Below are positions 1 through 11,377 of a stretch of 64,000 bases of DNA, one piece after another (the first letter of the stretch is position 1; every line of letters begins with the position of its first letter). The notes below the pieces were generated by a model. It saw nothing but the letters and a program-made list of their open reading frames with translations, was not told where the DNA came from and searched no databases. The DNA is from Lentinula raphanica (taxonomy: Eukaryota > Basidiomycota > Agaricomycetes > Agaricales > Omphalotaceae), in contig JANVFP010000006.1 of NCBI GenBank assembly GCA_027919835.1, positions 868,001 to 932,000 of the forward strand. Direction: 5' to 3'. The position numbers were made by a program, and so were the translations under genes.

Positions 1-136
1 GTAGAATAAAAAATGGTAATCTAACGGGACTACGATAGCGTATAAGAATATCACAGCCTGACGACATTGCAAAACGGTACACAGAGAGTGTTCAGCGTAG
101 GGAAATGAGCCAATACAAAGCTATGAGGAGCACGAG

Positions 137-978
137 CTAACCGATGTGAATATAATGTCCTTTAACGCCTAGTCTACACTTTTCGCAATCTGAGCGCGGT
201 CCCATAGCGAACCGGTGCTTGCGTGACGGCGATACGACAGACGCACTCGAAGGGGAATTAGAAATGGACATGGGACTGTCATGAATTGGGGTGAAAGAAC
301 GAGTGGCTGACGGAAAGCCTATTGGGGTATTCATATCGGGTGTAGGTGGCAGAACATTTATGGATGGAGCTAAATGCTGATAGTGGGGTTGACGATAGCT
401 GAGATCTGCGGCGAGGGGTGAACAAATGTTGTACGGACATCGGACGGCCGAGAGAAAGAGGTTTGTAATGGAGGCAGTTGCGGTCTACTATACGTCGTAG
501 GTAGAGGGGCCGTACCGAACGGGTTTTGCTGCAAATTTCTCTATTAATGTGGGCAACGTCGAACGAACAACAAGCTACCCACTGTTTCCTGATCAGTACT
601 CATTGCATGATCTACAAACGGTGATGTTCCCGCAGCGGCAGGACATAACGGACTGTCAATTGTCAGACTGCCGGCTTGCTGGACCCAGTCTTCAGACGGC
701 TGTCGACTACTGCCAGCTGAAGATGGAGTATGAAGATGGATAGGTCGAGATGGATGATATTCGTTTTCAGTAGCCAAGGTGAGGCGTTTCTTTGAGCAGA
801 GGTGAGCAACACAAAAAGGACAATGAACTAGAACGCGGTCACCGATGGTCGACTTGGTGAATTTGTTTCGTCAGGAGAGCGCGCACGTTTCGTAGAAGCG
901 TAAGAAGGTCGCAGAGAGCTAGAAGGGATTGCATATCGACCTCCATCATGACGGTTTTTGGTGAAGTGGTTGTGGTGA
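137..978 (-). CDS. Unknown Ser/Pro-rich protein, exon structure partly unresolved
   Basis: I do not recognise this gene. On the minus strand a frame rich in Ser, Pro and Arg (SRPS at its end, near position 848) joins in phase, through a GTGACC donor and a CAAAG acceptor, to a second exon beginning KRLTLATENEY. That exon continues as a low-complexity Ser/Pro segment. The last exon (start ATG-like 334, stop TAG at 137-139) ends in a compact tail GPRSDCEKCRLGVKGHYIHI, whose two cysteines and basic residues are the only ordered-looking part. The middle (about 340-560) probably holds one or two more introns that I could not place with confidence. The 5' start codon is also uncertain, because no ATG is in frame with the first exon as read. 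It is likely a disordered regulatory or DNA-associated protein, but this is a guess. Confidence 0.45.
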
Positions 979-1249
979 GAAACAAAAGAGCTGAGTAACA
1001 GTTCAAGGAGGAACAATGATTTTATTCAATTGACCTTGATCACCAAATCATCAGATCATCATTGCCGCGTCTCTTTGACTGTTTTTATAGCTCTCTTCAG
1101 TTCTTGTCGCGTTTGAGAGATGTATCAATTTATTCGTGCCAAATTCGTATACTACTGCTAGGACAAACACATATAGTACAGTATGTATCATTGCGTTTAA
1201 TTCTCTATGATGCGAGGCCGAGATGTATAATCTACTGTCGCCTGGACAT

Positions 1250-4184
1250 TTATCCTTGAACATTTAACCCGCCTCGAGGAAGTCTCGGCTCGCCCTCTTT
1301 GTACGGTTCATTAGTTTCTGCACGAAGCATGTCGTTCAACCAAGCTCCGTTGGGCTGGATTTTGGTCTTCCTTGCACCATACATGACGGCCAAGTACAAC
1401 CAAGCCGCGGCATTACCTGGGAGACGTTCGGATTTGTGGATCAGGAATTAGAATAAAAGCACGTACCAACAGTGCCAACTTCATCCGAGACATGCGTTTT
1501 AGCATAGTCCGACATTTGCTTCCACAGTCCGTCGTCTGTGTAGAGTTCGAGGAGATGTTTTGCCACGGCAGCATTGTCACCAGGCTCTGTCAAATACCCG
1601 CTCTTTCCATGTTCGACTTGGAGAGGAATACCACCAGTTATAGATGCAATGATAGGGATTCCAGCGTGGATAGCCTCGGAAACCTTGACTTCGAAACCTT
1701 CACGGGTCGACAGTTGCAGCGCAATTCTGGCATTTGACATGAGAGCGTTCAGCACTGATGATGATAGCGATTGGTCAGCGTATCTGCTCAACAATCCAAA
1801 CACTAATACACTCACGTTGATCACTAGGAGGCAACCTCATGACAACTATATCCTTGGCATATTCTCTGTACGCATCAGAGTAGATCAGTTGGATGACTTG
1901 ATCATAGATGAGACTGGCATCGGGATCATCCACGGCACCGTGACCACAAATCAGTAATTGCGGGATGTCATCTTCATTGGTGGACTTGGTAGCGTAAAGT
2001 TTCCTGAAGCGAGCATAGGAGTCGATGACGTTGGGAATTCCCTTTGCCGGATCGAAGCGAGCAATCTGGACAATGTACTCGCGATTCGGCCACTGGAGCT
2101 CGTTCATTTTTTCCTTGATACAGAGACTACGGAACTCTCCCATGTAGTAGGCAGAGTCCCAAGCGGCAAGGTCTTTGTTCAAGCCATCGAGCCTGAGGAT
2201 GAGAGATCGGTGAGTATTTTGACACAAAGGTGAGAACTTAGAACACCCACCAGTCGGTAGCGGCACCTAGAAGTGCAACTTTTTCGGTGGGTACATCGTC
2301 CGGGACAAATTTGTTCACAGGATGACCTGAAGGGGTTTTCAGTCACACCGCATCTCCAGGAGAAAGAAAGGCATACTGATGAACAAATCAGCAAGCTGAA
2401 TGTTGTTCCACAAATATTTCCACACTTCTTCCTGTGGAGAGCCTGCTATATGAACCAAGCTTTGATATGTCAGAGGAAACTCGACATCGCTAATACATAT
2501 CCCGGCTCACTCGCTACGAATCTCTATGTGAGATCGGTATATGATGGGCAGTCCTGGTCGGACTTTACGAATCAGCGGAATGAGCCCCGGCATCTGTGGA
2601 TCATCTGCAAATAGGACAGGTGTAAAGTCAGAAATTTAAACACTGACGATTTGTCAATGAGAAAAATGACAGACCAATGAAAGCTACGTCGACTCCTCCT
2701 GGAGCCAGGGGACCACCTTCGGCTGTCCATCGCAAACCGTTCTTGAGAATCCATGCGTCAAAATTGTCTTTAGCTTCCTGGGTAAGCCTGAGATCAGGGG
2801 AGGCGACGCCTTGAAGTATGTTGTGGTTGTTCTTTGTTGTCCGGAAAACGCTGGGCGACGGGTTCGGAACGTACCTAAGCCGAGGATCCAAGTCAGAAAT
2901 TCATGTGGGGTTTTAGGGTGGTGCGGGGTAGACGTTATCCCCACATAATGGCGTCCAATTTACTGGAACAGGTACTCACCACGCCGCATCAACATCGAGT
3001 AAGTTCAAGAATCTAATCAAGGCGTGACGCATCTGAGATGAAAGGTGGAATTATTCTTTAGAACGAATGCCGGGTTATCTGCTCAAAACATACCAAAGCG
3101 ACACCACCTGAGTAAAGAGTCAATGAAAACCAAAAGACAAGTTTACACGCTCATAACGCACCTCCCTGAGGAGTAGAAGAGAAGAATCCAATCTTAATGT
3201 TCTTCTCCCGCAATTCATCAGCCAGTCTGTTAACTGCATTCCATGTCCTAAGAATGGGGATTGAGTATTCAGTCAGAAATGGCATAGAACCAATCCTACC
3301 CCAAGCCGACAGTCTTGCGGTATTCGTCTAAATCGTCTAGTAAATGAATCTTCCCGGCAGCGTCAACGGTAACCTGGTTGCGAGGTCCAATAGTGAGACG
3401 CGGATTGTTGTTAGGACCATAGTACATCAGGCATTTGCGGGCGGCGGAGTCAGCTTGCTCATCAAGCGTACGGGGAATTGGTAGCTTATCAGAGGCACCG
3501 ACGTTGAGGTGAGGTGCAGTGGCGGCAAGATGGCTCGCCTCAACATATACGGTGGGTGTCTCCGCACCTGATGGAACGTAGGATCCTGTGGTAGAAGAGA
3601 TACGATGTTTGATGTTGGGTCTCGTTACAGAATCGGTGTGGAAAGGTTTGATGTTGAACACGATGGGAACAATGTCCAGCTCGAGCCAAAGTTTGGTACA
3701 TATATTGGGGACCTAGGTTGAGTCTCAATCAGTCGATTGCCTTGAAGGGCTGCGTCATGTCACTAACGTCTTTCAACAGAGACAAAGTGACTCCTGCCCC
3801 AAGGAATTTACACAAATGGTCATTGGAGAACTTGCGAAGAGTTTCCAAAATGCGATTCTCGATCTCTTTGCCCGTCTTTTCAAGAGAAGAAGGGGAGTAG
3901 GGAAGGAGCATCGAAGTATAATCGGTGTTGTAGACCGAATCATGGATCGATATGGATATTTCATATTGAGTGTTGTTGTTAACGACGCTGCCAGCGATTC
4001 CTGCCCACATAGGCTAAAGTAGATGCATGAACGATAAGCGAACCATAAGATGAACGGGATAACAGACCGTAAGATGAACGTAGGCAGCAACATTGGGCCT
4101 TTTCTGAGAGTCACTGGTGGACGAAAGCCTACGCCTGACAGCAGCAGAAGAGACAGATTCGAATTTTTGAGAAGGAGGAGCCAT
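1250..4184 (-). CDS. Trehalose phosphorylase (retaining, GT4 family)
   Basis: This is the fungal trehalose phosphorylase (EC 2.4.1.231 type), a cytosolic enzyme that reversibly splits trehalose with phosphate into glucose and alpha-glucose 1-phosphate. The start MAPPSQKFESV at 4184 matches the family N terminus, and the tail GEPRLPRGGLNVQG precedes TAA at 1250-1252. Recognisable blocks in order are MWAGIAGSVVNNNTQ, VFNIKPFHTDSVTRPN, QADSAARKCLMYYGPNNNPR, PSPSVFRTTKNNHNILQGVA, ARFDPAKGIPNVIDSYARFR, CGHGAVDDPDAS and the glycosyltransferase EX7E motif in STREGFEVKVSE. The coding region is cut by many short introns, so apparent frame breaks are introns and not damage. The product is about 740 residues, the normal family length. 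In mushrooms this enzyme links trehalose reserves to growth and stress. Confidence 0.95.
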
Positions 4185-4505
4185 GGTAATGAGGAAATGA
4201 TTGAGGTGACGTTCAGAGCTTATATATTCTGGTCACATTTTTAGCACCTCCATTTTTGGTTTATGGGCGTGGCGCGAAGAATTCCAGAACAAAATATTCT
4301 TCGATACAATCTTGAGAAAGCGTGTTGATACAGGGCCGTAATTCTAGATGTGGCATCGATCCTGTCTTCTCAGTATACACACCCTCAGACGACCTCGGAG
4401 CGACCTGAGTTTTTCGTATGAAGAACGTGTCCAGATTCACATGGACCTGAATTTTTGTCAATTTCCATTTACCGTCACTTTTGACCCAAACTCCCATCAC
4501 CACCC

Positions 4506-6464
4506 ATGTCCAGATGCTCAGAATGCGGCGGCTCTGTCCTTTGGAACGAGGACGCTAGCTCTAATATCTGTACAACATGTGGTACATTGACTGATCCTTC
4601 TCAACGAGTTCTCGCAGACAACGGTGATCAGGTCGACAGTCAGTATTTTAACCCATATGCCCCGAATACTCTGAAGCATCTCCGTGGCGGTTCTAGCTGG
4701 GCCTTGACCGGTCAAAGTAAGGAAGCAAGGATCAAGAACAATACGGTATGCGGCTTTATCTCTCCTCATGTGTGTTTCAGAGTCTGATTTTGTTTCTCTC
4801 AGTTGACAATGCATGAATTCATCAAGTCAATGACACTCACTCTGTGTGTTTCCGGTCTATCTCCCCGCGTCTGCAACTTGTTTGATCAAGCTATGAGGAC
4901 AACACAGTTCAAGTGGGGAACTAAGGCAAAGGCAGTCGCTGGAGCTTGCCTATCTATCGCTCTGCGAGAATCAGGTCGACCGGATTATCTTAAAGACATA
5001 GCCTTCCTCGTGGAGCAGACCGACGTCAATTTGAAGCGTACACTATCCTCCGTTCTTTCTGCTCTCAATTTACCTCTCCCATCGAGCAATCCAGCCCAGT
5101 TTCTTATCACTCTGCAATCCCATCTTCAATCCATTCTACAATCACCCGTCGAAACTTGCGGGATCAACGTTTCGCTTTGGTCCGAACTCAAACTCTTGTC
5201 GATCCACCAGGCCGTCGAGACATCTCGACTGTTCATCGATGTACTATCTCGATCCACTTTCGAGACGAGCCTCATACGGTGCTCTCCTGCTGCGACCGCT
5301 TGTGCTATATTCATCATGTCCTTGGAAACCGAAAAGCGGGGGCCCTTGAGCTGCTTGGCCGCTATCTGCACCTGTTTCGCTGATCTGTGCACAGTGGCGA
5401 AGGTTGCCGTCATGAAACGCTACCAAACCCTGAACGAAGAAGTGTCTAGATGGATCAAGGAGGTAGAATGGCTGGACTCTTATCCGAAGACGAGCCAGCG
5501 AACGAAGGTTTCTAAAAGACTTATATGTGCCCGGGGGCTCAAAGACGTTCTCAATTGGAGAACATCGCTGTTGGAAAACAGTTTCGAAACCGGGGGCAAA
5601 CCCAATCTCACCCCTCAGATGAATAACTCTGAATATGTTCTGGACATTGAACAGCCTTCCTCACAGGATATTCCTTCATCTGACGACGAAGATCTACAGT
5701 CTTCTCGAAAGAGAAGGAGAGTTCATTCAGCTATCACAACTGGAACTCATTTCCTCCTCAACCCTCTTGGTGCTTCTTCCTCCCGCCAGACTTCTACTAC
5801 CTTTACGTCGTGCCATCTCCAAGGCGTCTCACCTTCACTGAAAAGAGATTCACCTGAATCTTCCATGACGTATTCCTATCTTTTATCTTGCGCCTCTTTC
5901 TCTGATACGCGCGTACTACCTTCGCGTCTACAACAGCTATCAATCGCTCGTGGAGGCGCAGACGTGGTGCACGATGATGAATTGCTCGCTGAAGGAGAGT
6001 GGGAAGCTATACAGCGCACTCCTGAGGAAATGCGACATCTGGAGCAGAGATGGCGCGACGATGGTGTACTCGACGCAATAGAAAAAGCTAGATCTTTGCA
6101 ACAGCTCGGAACGAGAAAACGGAAGGCAAAGGAATTCCAAGGCGAACCATCTCCAGATATGGTGCGACATTCGGCCTCGAAACGAATCGACTTGAAAGCA
6201 CTTTCTAGCTTCATGCTCGATTCGGACGAGGGATATGGCCAGGTATTCGATCTTAATGCATCCGAGCTTCTAGGGCTTGAAATGTTTGACGACGATATGG
6301 ACGACAAAGGCTCAGATGACGAGACTATTGTATACAACGAGGGCAACGAGGCTGGCGCGTTTCATGCGGCATCAGAGCCGGGCATAGGGGATGAGATTAC
6401 TGTCGACGATTGGCGACCTCCTTCCCCTGGTTTGGCTAACCCATTAGACGATTACTATCTATGA
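4506..6464 (+). CDS. TFIIB/BRF-like zinc-ribbon transcription factor
   Basis: Two exons (4506-4745 and 4803-6464, intron 4746-4802) give 633 residues. The N terminus has a TFIIB-type zinc ribbon with CSEC at about residue 4 and CTTC at about residue 22, followed by NTLTMHEFIKSM and a cyclin-like helical region (FKWGTKAKAVAGACLSIALRE) that resembles the first TFIIB/BRF repeat. A second cyclin-like repeat is only weakly visible. The C-terminal 300 residues are acidic and Ser-rich, with basic nuclear-localisation-like stretches (RKRRRV, RKRKAK). The family recruits RNA polymerase II or III. BRF1 (TFIIIB) is the nearest guess, but the sequence is too divergent to choose between a true BRF1 and a fungal-specific TFIIB paralogue. 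It is transcribed divergently from trehalose phosphorylase across about 320 bp. Confidence 0.75.
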
Positions 6465-6691
6465 AACCGCAGGAACTGAACATTGATATCTGCCAAGTAA
6501 TGTACTATACTACCACCATATTGCGACCTCGCCCCTTCCTCATGCTCGGGACGGGTTCTCAAATATTCGAAAAGTATGTACTCTGTTTGCTACAAAATAG
6601 TTCTAGTGCAATTTTCACAGGTACATACACGAGGAGGGTCTTCCACGAATGTTGTTCTGCTAACAAAATATAAAGAGTATGTTTTACCTCG

Positions 6692-6862
6692 TTATTCGAA
6701 AAACCTATATTGAACACGAGGAGCCACGCTCTCACCCTGGTCCCATTCGTCTGTCAGCAGACGTTCCCCTAAGCTCGCGCATGTTTCGGACAACGGCCCA
6801 TGAGCATCGTACACCACGATGCGTGCGTCTAAAGCTTCGGTCGCTGTGATTGGGCCGGGCAT
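6692..6862 (-). CDS. Small ORF, 56 codons, unknown
   Basis: An uninterrupted minus-strand frame starts with ATG (MPGPITATEALDARIVVYDA) and ends in FFE with TAA at 6692-6694. Its composition (acidic, with an amphipathic VVYDAHGPLSETCASLGERL stretch) looks more like real protein than random sequence. No family is recognised. It could be a short gene, the last exon of a longer gene whose upstream exons I cannot find, or a relic. It starts only 36 bp from another small ORF on the plus strand. Confidence 0.3.
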   Translation of the reverse strand: MPGPITATEALDARIVVYDAHGPLSETCASLGERLLTDEWDQGESVAPRVQYRFFE

Positions 6863-6898
6863 ATATGATATCGAACTCGCAAACTAAGGCAAGGGAAC

Positions 6899-7006
6899 AT
6901 GCCCACAATCGATGGACTAGAGTTTCCAGAGGCAGAATTGGACTGGACTCAACATTTCATGTCAAAACAAAAGGAACTGCTCGAGACCCTTCCAAGATTG
7001 TGGTAA
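6899..7006 (+). CDS. Small ORF, 35 codons, unknown
   Basis: The frame from ATG at 6899 encodes MPTIDGLEFPEAELDWTQHF and continues as a helical, Lys/Glu/Leu-rich peptide ending PRLW, with TAA at 7004-7006. The same TAA lies inside a possible GTAAAT splice donor. Joining to a CAG acceptor near 7070 would extend the protein by about 15 acidic residues. No family is recognised. It may be a micro-protein or an exon relic. Confidence 0.25.
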   Translation: MPTIDGLEFPEAELDWTQHFMSKQKELLETLPRLW

Positions 7007-7656
7007 ATCGTGTACACCGAGCACTTTTACGATCAATCAGAGTTGGTGAAAAGTCATCGCAACTGATCAGTATTCAACACGATGAAGAGAAGGAAAGTTC
7101 AGGAGTGCCTGACTGACAATCCACCTTCCGTTAGGAACTCTGTTGTACCGCCAATGCTTAGATCACCGTACGCTCCAGGCAACTATGTAGCAGATCGATG
7201 GATAGATAAAGCTTGAGTTTGAGGATTCTCGCTGCTCGAAATACGATGAGAGCCAATCTCTGAGCCTCGATGTTATGGCAGGAGACTAAGTATTGTAGCG
7301 GCATTCTTTGCTGAGTCTATTGCTTGACTAGACCACTACATGGGACGTAACAAGATGCACTGCGATTAGACTTGCAGTGTTAGAAGTTCATGCGGCAAAT
7401 ACAATGCGGATGGCTGTTGATACTATATGAGAGCTAGAGATACGGAGGCTTTGGATTGCCTTTAATGCAGACCAGTGAATATCTAAGTATCTGAGAGGCC
7501 CTCGCATGCTATCTTTCTACAAACCCTTTGTGCGATGTACTTAGCAATTTCCGAAAGATGAAAAGATGAAAAGGTGGTTAGGGGTTAGAAGGCAATTTAT
7601 GCGGCGGCGCTTGGCCGGCAAAAAGTTGAAGGGCAAATTCTTTCCGTCACTCTATC

Positions 7657-8779
7657 ATGTCTTCCGACGCGTCCCAGTTCGAATGGAAATCAGGTTCAAA
7701 CTATCTCTTACTTGTAACTCGATATACTGACAGGACTTGTAGATTACCAGACTATTCTGGAACAGATTGCAGATAGCGATATTGTGGAGTACGACCATTC
7801 CTAGTTCTCGATTCTTGTCTCGATTGAACGGTCTTGTAGCGTGAAGTGGGATCTGTTGAAAAACATCATCAAATGCAAGATCGAGCAGGTACACCGTAAC
7901 GATCTTTCGCAATGCATACCGCTCAATGTTATCTTTGACACTGAACAGAACATATCCATTTTCTTGAGAAACACTGCGCCTCCTTCGCCCACTCCAACGT
8001 TTGAACTAATCCGTATGCCGAACGGGGGCATCAAGATTCCGCCATTTCCTCCTCGTCAGCAGAACAGTATGACCGTGATCGAAGCACCAATAAAATACAT
8101 GAACGAGGAGCAAGCATCAGCGATGAAAGACAGCATCTTTGCTCAACTGGACACCTTCGATTCGTAATTACGACTTATCATTCCGAATGTCGACTCACTG
8201 TTGATTTATGTACACAGAAACGCCCCGTTCACGATTCAGCGCGTATGTGAGCTTTGCGTTGAACCCAAGAAACACTACCAATCTATCGGCAAATATCTCC
8301 GAGCCGTTGAGAAATCTATACTGGTGACCTCAACATGGGCAGATTTCCCTCCTCTTACAGAAGAAGAGAAGAATCCAATTTTACGTGGCAAAGTCGCAAC
8401 AAATTCTCCGCCACCATCTATACCAAATACCCCACTATTCTCTCCGATTCCTTTCCTGCACAACGATGCCCGACGCTCAAAATCACGCAGTCCTCCACCA
8501 TCTCCGCTGGCACTGAGCTCCTCCGGACCGATGAGCGGTGGTCATCCGGAAACACTGTCCCTCGAGCCGCAAGCATTGGGCTTGGTAGACGAGTTGGATG
8601 ATCCACGTCCAGGCCATATGAGCGACCATCCAACTGATTTGACTGCGGTTACTACCATAGATGATGGGAGAGAAGGTGCACCGATTGTGCAAAGTTTAGA
8701 ATCTAGATTTGTGAAGGCGGAGGATGAGGATGCTGCAATGGCTGTGGATGAGAACAAGGAGAATGAGAGCACGCAATGA
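7657..8779 (+). CDS. PSY4: Protein phosphatase 4 regulatory subunit 2 (PPP4R2/Psy4)
   Basis: Four exons (7657-7693, 7743-7788, 7840-8163, 8218-8779) join in phase. The diagnostic block APFTIQRVCELCVEPKKHYQ with KYLRAVEKSILVTS matches the core of PPP4R2, the regulatory subunit that targets protein phosphatase 4 to DNA-damage and splicing substrates in the nucleus. The first conserved helix (WDLLKNIIKCKIEQV) lies in exon 3. The C-terminal half after about residue 220 is low-complexity and Pro/Ser-rich, ending in an acidic tail (EDEDAAMAVDENKENEST), as is usual in the family. The first intron carries an excellent CTGAC branch site. The start codon is the first ATG in frame. The stop lies 13 bp before the convergent neighbour's stop. 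Confidence 0.88.
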
Positions 8780-8792
8780 TCAAACCTGGAGA

Positions 8793-9416
8793 TCATGTAA
8801 AATCTCGTTTGATCTTCTCGAGCATAACTCCCATACGCAATCGCATATCTGGCTGGCCTCTTCCCCTAGTTCCGCCCCGACCTCTTCCCCGACCTCCGTT
8901 CCCACCTCGCTGATTTGAAGGTTGCGATTTATACGTGTGTAGTGTCTCTCGGGAATACGCTTTTCGAGTCAGCTCTCGGAGATCTGGCACATCACGATGC
9001 TGTGAATTTGATCGAGACGTGGATGCGTGCATGAGACGAGAAGATTTTTGTGAAGCTTTCGCAGGTGATTTCGCAGATGATTTCGGGATGGGAAGGCTTT
9101 GAGCTTCATTGTCCGATTTATTTTCGTCGTTATCTTCACTTTCCGTGTCGGGTATCATCTCGTTCTCTTCTATTCCGTTGACATCTTCTTCGACAGACAA
9201 TGATTTAGACGGAAGTCCCATTTTCTGCCTTTCAGTTTTCCATTTACGTTTAATCTTTGCCTTCTCGACCCAGGCCTTCTTGAGTGATTTTGCTGAAAAG
9301 ATGATATATGTCAGAAGATATACGACATAATCATGTAGCTTTGTACCTTTAGCAGCAGGATAATGCTTGAACGAGGGAGGCTTTTTCTTCTTCTGAGTTT
9401 CAGCGGAAATGACCAT
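8793..9416 (-). CDS. Basic, probably nucleolar protein (rRNA-processing-like)
   Basis: I cannot name this gene firmly. Two exons, split by a 54-nt intron at 9293-9346, encode about 190 residues starting MVISAETQKKKKPP. The N-terminal third is strongly basic (SLKKAWVEKAKIKRKWKTER), the middle is acidic and Ser-rich, and the C terminus has an RGG/GRGRG stretch followed by the conserved-looking tail MRLRMGVMLEKIKRDFT. Basic, RGG and acidic blocks together suggest a nucleolar or ribosome-biogenesis factor, perhaps of the FYV7/CGR1 kind, but no catalytic domain is seen. An in-frame ATG at 9476 would add 20 residues. I prefer 9416 because the upstream part reads like untranslated sequence. The promoter is shared with eIF1 on the other strand. 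Confidence 0.6.
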   Translation of the reverse strand: MVISAETQKKKKPPSFKHYPAAKGTKLHDYVVYLLTYIIFSAKSLKKAWVEKAKIKRKWKTERQKMGLPSKSLSVEEDVNGIEENEMIPDTESEDNDENKSDNEAQSLPIPKSSAKSPAKASQKSSRLMHASTSRSNSQHRDVPDLRELTRKAYSRETLHTYKSQPSNQRGGNGGRGRGRGGTRGRGQPDMRLRMGVMLEKIKRDFT

Positions 9417-9634
9417 GGCAGGTGTAGATAGAGGACGGCAGCTCCGGCCAGCGCGTAGAAATAGATTACAAATCACCGCACACTGCCACCGACGGCATTG
9501 GAGCCGAACTGACTAGAACTTACCTTAGGTTGACGGCAGATTGCGGTGAACAACATCTCTTCCCTCTCTTCTGTCATCTCTCTGTAAACACTCCCCACTC
9601 AGTTCCTTTTCTGTGTAATATTCTTGAACATCGC

Positions 9635-10169
9635 ATGAGCGTGCAGAACCTAAACTCTGTCGGTGCGTCTTATCTTTCGTTCCGTCGATTTTCTAGCGAT
9701 AATATTTGCTCACGGTGACCCTCGTCTATCAGACCCTTTCGCTGAAGAGGAACTTCTCGGAGGCACTCAAGACGTTGGCTCTGGGGCAGACTACATCCAT
9801 ATCCGTATCCAGCAACGAAATGGAAGGAAAACTTTGACAACCGTTCAGGGTTTGGCTAAACGTGAGTCATCGTCGTTTCTCTTCGTCGAGGCAGTTTTTT
9901 AACCTTCCTGCAGAGTATGATCTCAAGAAGATCTTGAAGGCTTTCAAGAAGGTATATCTGGAAAAGACCCCAAATTCCTTATCAATCAGCGCCCTAATTG
10001 TATTTCTCCTCTTCCTCGTCTATAGGAATTCGCCTGCAACGGTACCATTCATGACGACGAGAAACTTGGGGAGGTCATCCAACTCCAGGGCGATCAGCGA
10101 TCCAAGATACTGGATTTCCTCGTCGAGAACGATGTCGATAGGTCCACAATTAAGATGCACGGATTCTGA
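9635..10169 (+). CDS. SUI1: Translation initiation factor eIF1 (SUI1)
   Basis: Four exons (9635-9662, 9733-9861, 9914-9951, 10026-10169) give 112 residues, the exact family size. The SUI1 fold is plain: YIHIRIQQRNGRKTLTTVQG, KKILKAFKKEFACNGT, GEVIQLQGDQRSKILDFL and the terminal STIKMHGF. eIF1 binds the 40S subunit near the P site and enforces AUG stringency. In many fungi its own start codon has poor context for autoregulation. Here the context is ATCGCATGA, that is C at -3 or T/G-poor flanks rather than A/G at -3, which fits that pattern. The N terminus (MSVQNLNSVDPFAEEELLGG) is the usual unstructured tail. Confidence 0.96.
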
Positions 10170-10519
10170 GCGGCCAACTGTCTCTCCTGCGTTCCTGTAC
10201 GATCCCCTTGTATACAGTACTGTATCTGCCACACTGCCTGCAGTTGGTTCTATATAAGTAGGAACATTCAGTCTTTCATAAATTGCTTTCGATATCTCTC
10301 TCTGACTTATGTTTATCTTCTTACAACGAGGTCTTTTCATTCCACAACTTTGCACTCAACTTGAAGTTCAGTGAATGTGTGATTCAAATGTAAACAGTGG
10401 ACATGCAACAAAATTTCGATTTTTTGCCCGTATACAATACAATCGACTCAGGATTACTTCTGGATATATCTGTAAAATAATAGGTGACGAAGATGTGTGG
10501 CTGACTTATCTGAGGCAGG

Positions 10520-11377
10520 CTACTTGATTTTGTCCAACGGCCTGATAGGAAGAGAAATCAGTGTGGTGTGGATGATAAAGGCAAGAAACGGACCTGTTGA
10601 ATCCTCCTCGTCTATCACACATTGGATATTAGTAGAGGACATAGGAATGATATGATTATGGGCTAACCTGTTCATATACTGACGCCAGGTTCTGGTCTTC
10701 TTAATATTCACAGCACCTTCCTGGTTACCTTCGACATGCTTGCCCTACGTATGATGAGGTATAGGGCATCGATGAAGCAACGTTTCGACAGACCTTTGTA
10801 CTTCCAAACCCAGCCATACCCATCATGGCCATCATAGCCGTATCGTCATCTTCCGGGACCTGCCCAGCTTCGGCATTGTTGGAGTATTCAGAGTCTGGTT
10901 TCGAAATAGGAGAATCTATGAGTGCGATGTGAGTCCAAAAGCAATGTACAGTAGATGAGAACAAACTGGAACGAGTCGAATCTTTGGGAGGAGGTACTTC
11001 TCGTCTAGAAGATTCCTTCCCATCTCCTCTCCTGTCTGTTTCTCTGTCCCGGTCGCGTTCACGGTCTCTTTCCCGTGAGCGCTCCCTCTCTCCGGAATGG
11101 TCGCGCCGTCTTGTGTCTCGTTCTCTTCGCTCGTCCCTTCGATGATCACGATGGTCTGATGACAAGAATGAGCAAGAGATAAAGAAGAGACTGTAGTCTC
11201 GAACATACCTCGGCGCTCACGTTCGCTTCTACGAGGACTCCGAGACCTGCTAGATCGTCTCCTGGGCTCGTCACGGTAGCTGCTACGACTCCCTCTGGAG
11301 TATTTATCAGAGCGGTCCCTGTCCTCCCTTTCCCAGCTTCGTTCTCGCCTTCGATGGTCGCGGTCACGGTGAGACAT
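10520..11377 (-). CDS. U4/U6.U5 tri-snRNP 27 kDa protein (SNRNP27)
   Basis: This is the RS-rich tri-snRNP protein whose conserved C-terminal domain (DUF1777) touches the U6 ACAGA region and influences 5' splice-site choice. The N terminus is an RS/RD/RE repeat region (MSHRDRDHRRRERSWERED). The conserved end is MMAMMGMAGFGSTKGKHVEG, then TRTWRQYMNR, RGGFNRPLDKIK and a TAG stop at 10520-10522. The RRGGFNR piece is encoded by an 18-nt microexon (10594-10611) between a 56-nt and a 52-nt intron. Only with this microexon does the family signature appear. Six exons are needed. It is transcribed divergently from the RRM-like gene (about 300 bp gap). Confidence 0.92.

Larger units (their letters stand above)
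6465..7656. other. Gene-poor stretch with two tiny ORFs
   Basis: About 1.2 kb lies between the TFIIB-like gene and PPP4R2. Apart from the two small divergent ORFs listed separately (6692-6862 minus and 6899-7006 plus) I see no coding frame with convincing composition, no repeat and no RNA gene. The right half, from about 7120, is many short frames broken by stops. It presumably holds the 3' UTR of the upstream gene and the promoter of PPP4R2. Confidence 0.5.

Noticed and set aside
868..975. Alternative frame with leucine-rich MMEVDMQSLLALCDLLTLL peptide
   Set aside because: The overlapping frame (SPSRPS joined to KRLTLA) splices in phase with the rest of the gene and looks more like a protein; the leucine frame could be a short upstream ORF but is unproven.
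5876..6346. 156-residue minus-strand open frame over the TFIIB-like gene
   Set aside because: Antisense of an intron-free exon; Ser-rich composition reflects acidic codons on the real strand.
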